From assembly GCA_018650185.1 (NCBI GenBank), contig JABIGL010000057.1:1-44784 (forward strand): DNA of 44,784 nucleotides, read 5' to 3'. Origin of the DNA: Chloroflexota bacterium. GTDB lineage: Bacteria; Chloroflexota; Dehalococcoidia; Lucifugimonadales; Lucifugimonadaceae. The notes under the pieces were generated by a model. It did not search any database. It saw nothing but the letters and a program-made list of their open reading frames with translations, and was not told the DNA's origin. The position numbers and the translations under genes were made by a program. Below, one piece after another: positions 35,250 to 42,642 of the stretch (its first letter is position 1; every line of letters begins with the position of its first letter).

Positions 35250-36215
35250 GTGGTACCCGGTTCATCGACAATGCCCGGCATGAATGCGTCCGCGCCAAAG
35301 CCAAAGTTGCTGGTCATTGTTGGTCCTACGGCCTCGGGCAAGACAGATTTGTCTATCCGACTCGCCCAGCAATTTGGCGGAGAGATAGTCAACTCTGACT
35401 CACGAATTTTCTACCGAGGATTCGATATCGGAACGGCGAAACCGTCCCGGGAGGAACTGGCTTCTGCCCCGCATCATTTAGTTGACTTCCTGGAACCAGA
35501 AGATCCGTTCGGGCTTGCCGATTACCTTGATCTTGCCCGGGAGACCATCAGAGACGTAGGCTCCCGTAGCGGTCTTCCTATTCTGGCAGGTGGGGCAGGG
35601 CAATATGTTCTGGGCTTGATTGAGGGCTGGAACGTGCCCAGGGTGCCGCCCAATCCGACACTGCGTGCTGAACTGGAAAAGTTGGCAGAGGATCAGGGTG
35701 GTGAGGCGGTATTTGAACGGCTGAAAACGATCGACGCCGCTGCTGCCGAGCGAATTGACTCCCGGAACATACGCCGCGTTATACGTGCGATAGAGGTCGC
35801 AGAATCCGGCCAGAACACGGGGCCACGACGTTCAGAGGACCCGCCATTCGATGCACTTGTTCTCGGGCTGAAGATGCCGCGTGAACGCTTGTATGCCCGG
35901 ATCGATGCCCGGATCGATGGCATGTTGATGGACGGCTGGGTGGATGAAGTCAGGGCGATGGTGGATCGCGGTGTACCGCTAACGGCCCCGGCGATGACGT
36001 CAATCGGATATCGAGAGCTGGCGGGATATCTTGCGGGGAGCATGACCTACGCCGTCGCGTTGCGTGCCACCCGCCGTGCCACCCGAAGCCTGGCCCGCCA
36101 TCAGGACAACTGGTTCGACGCCGATGACGAACGCATTCAATGGCTCGACGCTAACGAACCCGACCGAGCATTGGAGCTGGCCACGGAGATTGTGACCAAA
36201 TGGCGATCCTCCTGA
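35250..36215 (+). CDS. miaA: tRNA dimethylallyltransferase
   Basis: A 321-aa enzyme adding the dimethylallyl group to A37 of tRNAs reading UNN codons. The P-loop LVIVGPTASGKTDLSIRLAQ, DSRIFYRGFDIGTAKP, PHHLVDFLEPEDPF and AGGAGQYVLGLIEGWNVPRVPP follow the MiaA order. Differences are GGAG where most have GGTG, and Ile where many have Gln in D-S-x-Q-V-Y. The Chloroflexota-like GQYV/EGW form fits the lineage. The start could be GTG 35250 or ATG 35271/35280; none has a strong ribosome site. It begins four bases after tpiA and is likely cotranscribed. Confidence 0.92.
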   Translation: MVPGSSTMPGMNASAPKPKLLVIVGPTASGKTDLSIRLAQQFGGEIVNSDSRIFYRGFDIGTAKPSREELASAPHHLVDFLEPEDPFGLADYLDLARETIRDVGSRSGLPILAGGAGQYVLGLIEGWNVPRVPPNPTLRAELEKLAEDQGGEAVFERLKTIDAAAAERIDSRNIRRVIRAIEVAESGQNTGPRRSEDPPFDALVLGLKMPRERLYARIDARIDGMLMDGWVDEVRAMVDRGVPLTAPAMTSIGYRELAGYLAGSMTYAVALRATRRATRSLARHQDNWFDADDERIQWLDANEPDRALELATEIVTKWRSS

Positions 36216-36356
36216 CTTGCAATCGTACTATATAGCAAAACACAACCCTAAAAAGACCATTTACCTGCGCAGAAACGATCATTAGAATGTCGCGGCCCGG
36301 AGAAGATATCCTCCCGAATCAAGAAGCTACTCAACCACACATGTAAGGGGCCATAT

Positions 36357-37211
36357 TTGGCGCTGTCATTCGTCAAACTGCACGGGGCTGGGAACGACTA
36401 CATCGCCATCGACGGGCGGGACGTTAACCGGGATTGGGGTGCACTTTCGGTCGCTATGAGCAGGCTCAACTTCGGGGTCGGTTCGGACGGTATAACCCTG
36501 GTCCAGAAATCGGACGTGGCCCAGGTTCGTATGCGGATCTACAACCCGGACGGCTCGGAAGCCGAGATGAGTGGGAACGGTATTCGACTGTTCGCAAAAT
36601 TCGTCATCGACCGAAAGATCGCTGTACCCGGGCCTGACGGGTTGATCGTGGAGACCGGTGGCGGTGTGCGAACAGTAGTTCCCACGATGGATGGCGACAA
36701 GATGATCGCTGCTCGTGTCGCCATGGGCGAGCCAGAACTGACCCCGGCGCACATCCCCGTAGATGCACAGGCGATGGGCAACCCGGATCGGGTACTCGAC
36801 TACGAGATTGAAGCGGCAGGCCGGAAGCTAAAGGTTACCTGCCTCTCCGTGGGCAATCCGCATGCGGTCGTGTTCCCGGAAGAGGATGTCGACGACTTCC
36901 CGTTGTTGGAGATCGGTCCCCACGTCGAAAGCCATCCACTTTTCCCAAACCGGATCAACTTTGAGATCGCGAACGTGATCGACTCAGGGACGTTGAAGGC
37001 ACGGATATTTGAACGTGGGGCAGGGGAGACGCTTTCCTCCGGCACAGGTACCACCGCTACCGCTGTGGCGGCCAAACTGCATGGTTTCACGGACGATACT
37101 GTGCGTGTGCAGGTCCCCGGCGGTGAGTTGCGGATCACGTGGGCTGGCGAAGGTGAGATATACCTTGAAGGACCTGCCGTCGAGGTGTTTGAGGGTACGT
37201 GGGCTGACTGA
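36357..37211 (+). CDS. dapF: Diaminopimelate epimerase homologue lacking both catalytic cysteines
   Basis: A 284-aa protein of the DapF fold, matching diaminopimelate epimerase over its length: FVKLHGAGNDYIAIDG, GVGSDGITLVQKSD, IYNPDGSEAEMSGNGIRLF, LSVGNPHAVVFPEEDVDDF and ERGAGETLSSGTGTTATA. In the known family the two catalytic cysteines lie in the C-G-N-G and E-T-x-A-C-G motifs. Here codon 36570-36572 (AGT, residue 72) and codon 37038-37040 (TCC, residue 228) both encode serine. Whether it epimerises LL-DAP is therefore uncertain. TTG start with AAGGGG upstream. It precedes dapL, which would feed it LL-DAP, in lysine synthesis. Confidence 0.85.
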   Translation: MALSFVKLHGAGNDYIAIDGRDVNRDWGALSVAMSRLNFGVGSDGITLVQKSDVAQVRMRIYNPDGSEAEMSGNGIRLFAKFVIDRKIAVPGPDGLIVETGGGVRTVVPTMDGDKMIAARVAMGEPELTPAHIPVDAQAMGNPDRVLDYEIEAAGRKLKVTCLSVGNPHAVVFPEEDVDDFPLLEIGPHVESHPLFPNRINFEIANVIDSGTLKARIFERGAGETLSSGTGTTATAVAAKLHGFTDDTVRVQVPGGELRITWAGEGEIYLEGPAVEVFEGTWAD

Positions 37212-37267
37212 AACTCCATTAAACCAATGGTTCCGCCTACAATCTCTGCCTCGTAGATTAAGTACAT

Positions 37268-37377
37268 GTCATTCTGAGGAGCCAGCCATGAAGATTCTCG
37301 TCGCTGGAAGTCGGCCGGACGACTGAACTTCTTGCGCTCTGCCACTGGCGAGATCCTTCGCCTCGGCTCAGGATGAC
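37268..37377. repeat. GTCATTCTGAG-type inverted repeat element (110 bp)
   Basis: Begins GTCATTCTGAGGAGCCAGC and ends CGGCTCAGGATGAC, so the ends form an inverted GTCATYCTGAG pair with internal AGATTCTCGTCG and GCGAGATCCTTCGCC. It lies between dapF and dapL. A shorter relative in the opposite orientation is at 42113-42185. Confidence 0.75.
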
Positions 37378-37447
37378 CTATAACTTTTAGAACATTCGCT
37401 CCAACCAGAACACAAATCCAACACTCCAGATCAGGAACCCAACAATC

Positions 37448-38626
37448 ATGCACATCGCCGACCGCGTCACCCAGCTTCCCGAGTACCCCTTCGTCACGAT
37501 CTCACGCACGATCGCGGCCAAGAAAGCCCAGGGGATCGACGTGATCTCGTTTGGAATCGGCGACCCGGACCGTGAGACGCCGGGATTCATTCTGGATGCG
37601 CTGGACAGGGGCACACGAAACACCCCCAACCACCGCTACCCGGAATCCGAGGGGTTACCCGAGTTCCGGAAGTCGGTCACTGACTGGTACGAACGCAGGT
37701 TTGGCGTGTCACTCAACCCGGAGACCGAGGCCATCAGCCTTATCGGCGCAAAAGAGGGCATTGGTCATGCAGCGCTGGCGTTCCTGAACCCGGGCGACAT
37801 GGCGATCATGCCGGACCCGGCGTATCCCGTGTACGACGTCGGTACGATCTTCGCCGGTGGCGTCAGCTACAAAGTCCCGATGCACGAAGAGGCCGGATGG
37901 CTCGTGGATCTGGACGACATCCCATCGGACGTAGCAAAAGACGCAAAGCTCCTGTGGCTCAACTACCCGAACAATCCGACCGGCGGCGTGGCTCCGCTCG
38001 AGTATTTCAACAAGGTCGTCGAGTACGCCAAAGCCAACGACCTGATTGTCCTGCACGACAACTGCTACAGCGAGGTTGTGTACGACGGTTACGATGCGCC
38101 GAGCTTCCTCCAGGCAGAGGGTGCCATGGACGTCGGCATGGAGTTCCACTCCCTGTCTAAGACCTTCAACATGACCGGATGGCGTATCGGCGCTGCCGTT
38201 GGGAATGCCGAGTTAGTTGAAGCACTGCGTGTCATCAAGTCAAACCTGGACTCTGGCGTTCCTCAGGCCGTCCAGGAGATGGCCATAGAGGCGCTGGACA
38301 ACCACGGCGACTGGGTTATCGAGAACAACCGGGGATATCAGGCACGACGTGACAAGGTCGTGGATGCGCTCCGGTCCATCGGGTTGGCGGTTATCGCCCC
38401 GCAGGCCGGGCTCTACGTTTGGACACGTGTCCCGGAGGGCTACACGTCGGAGCAGTTCGCAAATGCCCTGCTTGAGGATCGTGACATTGTCGTGACCCCC
38501 GGCGGCTCTTACGGCCAGTACGGTGAGGGTTATATCCGGTTATCGCTTACCCTTAGCGATGACAGGGTGGATGAAGGGCTCGCCCGGTTGCAGGACTGGA
38601 AGATCCCGCCGCCGCCCGCCAAGTAG
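37448..38626 (+). CDS. dapL: LL-diaminopimelate aminotransferase
   Basis: A 392-aa PLP aminotransferase of fold type I, making LL-DAP from tetrahydrodipicolinate in one step and bypassing the acylated intermediates of lysine synthesis. N-terminus RVTQLPEYPFVTISRTIAAK and FGIGDPDRETPGFILDAL are typical of the DapL-type enzymes. Other marks are LWLNYPNNPTGGVAPLEYF, HDNCYSEVVYDGYDAP and SLSKTFNMTGWRIGAAVG (Schiff-base lysine). Length is as in known DapL. The neighbouring dapF strengthens the assignment. An ATG with a weak upstream region; it follows a 236-bp spacer carrying a repeat. Confidence 0.88.
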   Translation: MHIADRVTQLPEYPFVTISRTIAAKKAQGIDVISFGIGDPDRETPGFILDALDRGTRNTPNHRYPESEGLPEFRKSVTDWYERRFGVSLNPETEAISLIGAKEGIGHAALAFLNPGDMAIMPDPAYPVYDVGTIFAGGVSYKVPMHEEAGWLVDLDDIPSDVAKDAKLLWLNYPNNPTGGVAPLEYFNKVVEYAKANDLIVLHDNCYSEVVYDGYDAPSFLQAEGAMDVGMEFHSLSKTFNMTGWRIGAAVGNAELVEALRVIKSNLDSGVPQAVQEMAIEALDNHGDWVIENNRGYQARRDKVVDALRSIGLAVIAPQAGLYVWTRVPEGYTSEQFANALLEDRDIVVTPGGSYGQYGEGYIRLSLTLSDDRVDEGLARLQDWKIPPPPAK

Positions 38627-38670
38627 AATCAAGAACAGAGCGCAAGGCAGCCCGGAGAACCGCACACAAC

Positions 38671-39936
38671 TTGGCCCGATCCTCAAGAATCAAGACCTCT
38701 CGGCGACAGGAACGCGTATACGTGGTGAGCGCGCAGGTCCGCAGGGAGAAGTCGCTCTGGCCGGTTGAAGACTCGCTTGATGAACTTGCGGCGCTCGCCG
38801 AGGCGTGCGGAGCAGAGGTCGTGGGACGCATGTCCCAGACGCTCAACAAGTATTCACCGACTTACATAGGCAAGGGCAAGATCGAGGATCTGCGTGACGA
38901 GATCCACGACACGCGCGCTGACACGGTCGTTTTTGACGACGAGCTGAAGCCATCTCAACAGCTTCGACTAGAGGACGATCTCAAGGTCAAGGTGATCGAC
39001 CGCAGCACGCTCATTCTGGACGTGTTTGCGAGACGCGCCCGTACCGCCGAAGGCAAACTTCAGATCGACCTGGCACAAAGTGAATACCTTCTACCGAGAC
39101 TTGCAGGGCAATGGTCTCACCTTGAGCGACTCGGTGGTGGGATCGGAACCCGTGGTCCGGGTGAAACACAGATCGAGACCGACCGCCGCCTTGTCCGAAC
39201 CAAGATTTCGCGCATCAAGAAGGAACTCAAAAAGGTTCGTATGCGCCGGGAAGGCCAGCGTAACAACCGCATGCGGTCCGACCTAGGTGTGGCGGCATTT
39301 GTCGGCTACACGAACGCCGGTAAGAGCGCTCTATTCAACAAGCTCACGGCGTCTGAAGTGATGGAGCGAAATCAGCTCTTTTCGACTCTCGACACGACTA
39401 CCCGGCGCATCCACCTGCCTTCAGGCGCTCCTGCGACCATCTCCGACACGGTTGGCTTTATCTACAAGTTACCGCCGGTCGTTGTGGAGTCGTTCGGAGC
39501 GACGCTTGAAGAGTTGCAAGAGGCGGATGTGATGGTGCACGTCGTGGATGCGAACTCTGAGCATTCTGAGAAGCAGATCGAGGTTGTGGACAAGATTCTT
39601 GACGACATGGACCTGTCACACGTGCCGCGCATCCTTGTTTTGAACAAGATGGACTTACTCACGGATGTCGAACCGGAACAGCCATCATTCGAGCCCGTCG
39701 AGTTGACCGGAGACGACCGATTGCCGGGTGCGAACGTGGGCGTTAACGGTCACGGAGTTGAGCTCGCAGCATTCGATCCGTCGGAACTCGGAGGAGACCT
39801 CCGAGGCGAGATTTCGCGGGTCGTGCTAGCGTCGGCGATCAAAGGCTGGGGTGTTGAAGAACTGCGGGCGGCGATCGACGAAGAGTTGAAAGAAGCGGCC
39901 GAGCGAGAAGAGCAGGTTGCGGCAGCGATCAGCTAG
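38671..39936 (+). CDS. hflX: GTPase HflX, ribosome-associated
   Basis: A 421-aa GTPase of the HflX family that splits or rescues stalled 50S/70S ribosomes. The N-terminal HflX domain holds YSPTYIGKGKIEDL, VVFDDELKPSQQLRLE, LDVFARRARTAEGKLQIDLAQ (partly quoted) and GGGIGTRGPGETQIETDRR. G-domain motifs are GYTNAGKSALFN (G1, ~212-223), ATISDTVGFIYKLP (G3), NKMD (G4, ~325) and SAIKGWGVEEL (G5, ~388). Between G4 and G5 about 60 residues intervene, including an acidic Pro/Glu-rich stretch (TDVEPEQPSFEPVELTGDD), longer than usual. Start TTG; the upstream bases have no strong ribosome site. Confidence 0.93.
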   Translation: MARSSRIKTSRRQERVYVVSAQVRREKSLWPVEDSLDELAALAEACGAEVVGRMSQTLNKYSPTYIGKGKIEDLRDEIHDTRADTVVFDDELKPSQQLRLEDDLKVKVIDRSTLILDVFARRARTAEGKLQIDLAQSEYLLPRLAGQWSHLERLGGGIGTRGPGETQIETDRRLVRTKISRIKKELKKVRMRREGQRNNRMRSDLGVAAFVGYTNAGKSALFNKLTASEVMERNQLFSTLDTTTRRIHLPSGAPATISDTVGFIYKLPPVVVESFGATLEELQEADVMVHVVDANSEHSEKQIEVVDKILDDMDLSHVPRILVLNKMDLLTDVEPEQPSFEPVELTGDDRLPGANVGVNGHGVELAAFDPSELGGDLRGEISRVVLASAIKGWGVEELRAAIDEELKEAAEREEQVAAAIS

Positions 39937-40281
39937 GGCTTTGTCAACTTCTGGTGCGTTGATGTTGGGCAATCACAGCCCACTGTCATTCTGAGCCGGA
40001 AGCGAAGATTCTCCCAACTCTTAGCTCTGACAGATCCTTTGCGTCCATAACCTTCTGATCTTCGCATCCCACGATCCGAACCGATTTTCTGTCGCCCCGA
40101 ACACTCTCACTGTCATCCTGAACTTGATTCAGGATCCGTCGCTCTCATCATTGCCTCGTTAGGTGGCCAGAACACCCATTGCTTTCGCGGTCATAACGCC
40201 ACCGTATTCAACCGGATCCTGAATCAAGTTCAGGATGACATTTCGTTCTACTTTCGCCATTCCATATAGCAAAGGACCCAA
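39937..40281. other. 345-bp gene-free spacer with repeats
   Basis: No gene is seen. It holds a truncated GTCATTCTGAG-type copy at 39985-40012 and an exact inverted-repeat pair at 40111-40240. The last bases before 40282 give AAAGGA for the downstream gene. Confidence 0.75.
40111..40240. repeat. Exact 27-bp inverted-repeat pair, 130 bp overall
   Basis: The left arm 40111-40137 (starting TGTCATCCTGAACTTG) and the right arm 40214-40240 (ending CAAGTTCAGGATGACA) are perfect reverse complements. Each arm is itself palindromic: ATCCTGAA-CTTGA-TTCAGGAT. The 76-bp interior is not obviously coding. It looks like a miniature dispersed element. Confidence 0.85.
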
Positions 40282-40629
40282 ATGCCCGGCTACCCCAACA
40301 CGCCATTCCCAAGCAAACCCTTCTACTCCTGCGACGCATCCGGGCTGGCAGTCATGGACCAGGCAGACATGCCACAGCTACTACGAGGCGGAGACGTAGA
40401 TACATGGATGCGTCTGGAAGCAGGAGAAGGCAACGCGATAGACGGGACGCCACTCAAAATCGAGGACCAGCAGGGCGCACGAGTTACCGTGGCCTGCGAG
40501 AACGGCATGATCGAGATTGACTTCGAGGAAGAGACCATCAAGAAGACGGATGAGGCCGGCCGCGATTACGTCTACATGGGCCCACTAGACGAAGCCAACG
40601 AAGGCAACGGCTGGATGCCACTACGGTAG
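40282..40629 (+). CDS. Unrecognised small acidic protein (115 aa)
   Basis: Not recognised. The protein begins MPGYPNTPFPSKPFYSCDAS and has an acidic central stretch, with a β-rich region RVTVACENGMIEIDFEEE and an end PLDEANEGNGWMPLR. Two cysteines are present (residues ~17 and ~73). No signal peptide or membrane helix is seen, so it is probably cytoplasmic. A good AAAGGA lies eight bases before the ATG, and base use resembles the neighbours, which supports a real gene. It converges with the VOC gene (6 bp between stops) and follows a repeat-rich spacer. Confidence 0.7.
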   Translation: MPGYPNTPFPSKPFYSCDASGLAVMDQADMPQLLRGGDVDTWMRLEAGEGNAIDGTPLKIEDQQGARVTVACENGMIEIDFEEETIKKTDEAGRDYVYMGPLDEANEGNGWMPLR

Positions 40630-40635
40630 CCCGAC

Positions 40636-41043
40636 CTACTTGCCCCAGAACTCTATCGCGTGGCCGTCCGGGTCTGACACGTAGAGGTGTAGTGAGCCGT
40701 CGCCGTGGGGCATTGGTCCTGCTATTGGGAGTCCGGCCTCGGTGAGTCGGTCGGCCAGCGGTTGTACTTCGTCCTGGGCTATCGCCATGACAAGGTGGGC
40801 CTGGCCGACGTTCTTACCGAAGTAGTCGCCGTAGGAGCCGTCGAGGTAGTCGCTGGACCAGATTCCCGGCTCCCACAATCCCAGGAAGTGGTCGGGACCG
40901 ACCTGAATGATTCGGCTTCCGGCCGGAGGTGTGTACGTATCGAAATGTGCCTCGGTGTAGCCGAGGAGATCGACGTAGAACTCGGCGGAACGGGCCACGT
41001 CCTTCACGACGATGGCGACTTCAGCAAAACCAAGTGATCGCAT
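40636..41043 (-). CDS. VOC-family (glyoxalase/bleomycin resistance/dioxygenase) protein
   Basis: A 135-aa single-domain protein with two βαβββ modules. Seen: LGFAEVAIVVKDVARSAEFY, LLGYTEAHFDTYTPP, GQAHLVMAIAQDEVQPL, and the end LHLYVSDPDGHAIEFWGK, whose D-P-D-G-x-x-I-E-F is the VOC signature with the metal-binding Glu. Substrate unknown; the metal centre could support isomerisation, epoxide or ring cleavage. The ATG at 41043 is favoured by AGAGGA seven bases upstream, rather than TTG 41049. It is 41 bp downstream of the DapA-like gene on the same strand and may be cotranscribed. Confidence 0.88.
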   Translation of the reverse strand: MRSLGFAEVAIVVKDVARSAEFYVDLLGYTEAHFDTYTPPAGSRIIQVGPDHFLGLWEPGIWSSDYLDGSYGDYFGKNVGQAHLVMAIAQDEVQPLADRLTEAGLPIAGPMPHGDGSLHLYVSDPDGHAIEFWGK

Positions 41044-41084
41044 CTTCAATTCCTCTCTCCTCGTGGGCCATTTCGGCCCGAATC

Positions 41085-42008
41085 CTATATTTGCGGCGCT
41101 GGCGTTCCATCTGAGTTCATAATCCCGGCCTCGATCAACGCTTCCCGGACTTCGGACGTCTGCGCCTCACTCAACGGGAGATTCGGAAGACGAGGCACCG
41201 TACCTTCGTATCCCAACAGATTCAGGCCGGTCTTCTGCACGCCGACGCCCCAGGCCATTCCGAGATAGTCCATGTGGTTGATGCGAAGCTGCAGTTCCTG
41301 CGCATCGGACAATCGGCCGTCCAAACAGGCCTGGATGATGTCCCGGGCGATGTGCGGCCCCCAGTTGCCGAACAACAGGCATGCGCCAACGGCGCCGATG
41401 ATCCCGGCAGGCATCAGCAACGTGCCGTTGCACGACCAGAACTTCACCGCATCGTTCACAAACGGTGCCATTCGGCATTCGTAACGGTAGTTCAACGACA
41501 TGATGTAGGCGAACACGTTGTCGAACGCCGTGATATCGGCCAACTCTGAAGGCGTCAGATCCACACCCATCGGCGTCTTTGGCTGATGGATCACAATCAC
41601 CGGCACGGGACTGTCCCGCGTGACCTGCTCGAAAAAGTCTTGAATTGGAGCCTGCTGGCTGCCATCTCCCGTTCTGGGAGGAATACGCACGCGCACCATG
41701 TCAGCGCCAACCTCCGCATACAGGTGGGCCAGCCGGACCACCTCGGTGGGAGAAAGCGTGTCTATCCCGGCGATGACGAAGCGGCGACCGGCGTGGGCAT
41801 CCACCACGGTTTTGATCATGGAGACCTTTTCCGGCTCGCCCATGTGGAACTCTTCGCCGCCGTAAGTGCCGACAACAAAACCTGAAAGGGCCGTGCCGCA
41901 GAACTTGTCGATATTCCGGGCCAACGCGTCAAGGTCCAGCGACTCGTTGGCGTGAAACGGCATGTTCGTCGGAGCGACGATGATCGGGTCGGTGGTCGGA
42001 ATGGGCAT
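41085..42008 (-). CDS. DapA/NAL-family TIM-barrel protein without the Schiff-base lysine
   Basis: A 307-aa protein of the dihydrodipicolinate synthase/N-acetylneuraminate lyase family. Family order is kept: VAPTNMPFHANESLDLDALA, GFVVGTYGGEEFHMGEPEK (in place of G-T-T-G-E), VIAGIDTLSPTEVVRLAHLY (partly quoted), VIVIHQPKTPMGVDLTPSEL and the C-terminal LNLLGYEGTVPRLPNLPL. In ordinary members the Tyr of Y-N-x-P and the Lys of G-I-K-E form the active site; here these are His141 and Ile169/Met170 (DNVFAYIMSLNY). Without that lysine a class I aldolase or lyase mechanism is unlikely. The ATG at 42008 has AAGGA upstream. Confidence 0.82.
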   Translation of the reverse strand: MPIPTTDPIIVAPTNMPFHANESLDLDALARNIDKFCGTALSGFVVGTYGGEEFHMGEPEKVSMIKTVVDAHAGRRFVIAGIDTLSPTEVVRLAHLYAEVGADMVRVRIPPRTGDGSQQAPIQDFFEQVTRDSPVPVIVIHQPKTPMGVDLTPSELADITAFDNVFAYIMSLNYRYECRMAPFVNDAVKFWSCNGTLLMPAGIIGAVGACLLFGNWGPHIARDIIQACLDGRLSDAQELQLRINHMDYLGMAWGVGVQKTGLNLLGYEGTVPRLPNLPLSEAQTSEVREALIEAGIMNSDGTPAPQI

Positions 42009-42112
42009 CCGTGATCCTTGGTTGGTTGTCTTGGGATCGTCGGGCGACGGGAGTTGGTGGCCCACGGATTGTACGCTGAGGTGATTTTGTTGGTGACACC
42101 TCGTGACAACAA

Positions 42113-42185
42113 GTCATCCTGAGCCGAGGCGAAGGATCTCGTCCGTCAACGGTGAGATTCTTCGTCGCAATCTCCTCAGAATGAC
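42113..42185. repeat. GTCATCCTGAG-type inverted repeat element (73 bp)
   Basis: GTCATCCTGAGCCGAGGCGA at one end and CTCCTCAGAATGAC at the other, with internal AGGATCTCG and GAGATTCTTCG. It is the shorter, inverted relative of the element at 37268-37377. Confidence 0.75.
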
Positions 42186-42309
42186 TTGGAGTCGTATTGC
42201 GTGGAGTCACCGGATATCGTCGCTCCCGGATTTAGACAGGGCGACGCGAGAGGCAGGGTAGGCGTCCGATTACGATTGGAACAACGTCGCACTATAGTAG
42301 TTATGTCAA

Positions 42310-42339
42310 TTACGCTGTACCACTTCCGTTTGTTATGTA
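42310..42339 (+). promoter_or_regulatory. Possible promoter of the structured intergenic RNA
   Basis: TTACGC (42310-42315) and TATGTA (42334-42339) are separated by 18 bases. A start 7-8 bases later would begin the RNA at GGTGATTCTC, the base of a long stem. Both boxes are only partial matches to the σ70 consensus. Confidence 0.3.
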
Positions 42340-42345
42340 AACCAC

Positions 42346-42593
42346 GGTGATTCTCTGGGGATGGTTCAAAGACCATATCTCCTGTGTCTTCCCCACTGTC
42401 GCCTGGACCCCTGTTCAACGCCCCGAGAATAAGCCTCAGCCTGAACCCGAACGCCTGACCTTTTCGTATCGTTCTTAGTGGGTGGCGCATCGGATTGAGC
42501 GCGTAGTGCGCACATTCCCACTTCGTGCACGTGTGTCATCGTGCTACGCTCAAATGATCGTCGTCGGCTGTGAGCCGTCGACCTTTTTGTTTT
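42346..42593 (+). ncRNA. Candidate structured non-coding RNA or long leader upstream of ctpA
   Basis: About 250 bases with strong predicted pairing. ATTCTC-T-GGGG (42350-42360) pairs with CCCCGAGAAT (42421-42430), enclosing the hairpin ATGGT-TCAAAG-ACCAT (42361-42376). A second domain pairs TTGAGCG(CG)TAG near 42495 with CTACGCTCAA (42544-42553). It ends at a hairpin with a T-run. It resembles no family I can name: the RNase P, SRP and tmRNA core motifs are absent. A 6S-like regulator or a terminated leader of ctpA are both possible. Confidence 0.35.
42560..42593 (+). terminator. Rho-independent terminator between the structured RNA and ctpA
   Basis: GTCGTCGGC-TGTGA-GCCGTCGAC, nine pairs with one T-T mismatch, followed by CTTTTTGTTTT. 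It lies 49 bases before the ctpA ATG, so it ends an upstream transcript or attenuates ctpA. Confidence 0.8.
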
Positions 42594-42642
42594 CGGATCG
42601 CGCGCCCGCGGGTGCACGAACCCAGAGGTAACATCAAACGTC

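Larger units (their letters stand above)
42009..42642. other. 634-bp gene-free spacer
   Basis: It holds the divergent promoter area of the DapA-like gene and ctpA, a GTCATYCTGAG-type repeat (42113-42185), a possible structured RNA and a terminator. I see no convincing protein-coding frame; the open frames there run through the repeats and hairpins. Confidence 0.6.
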
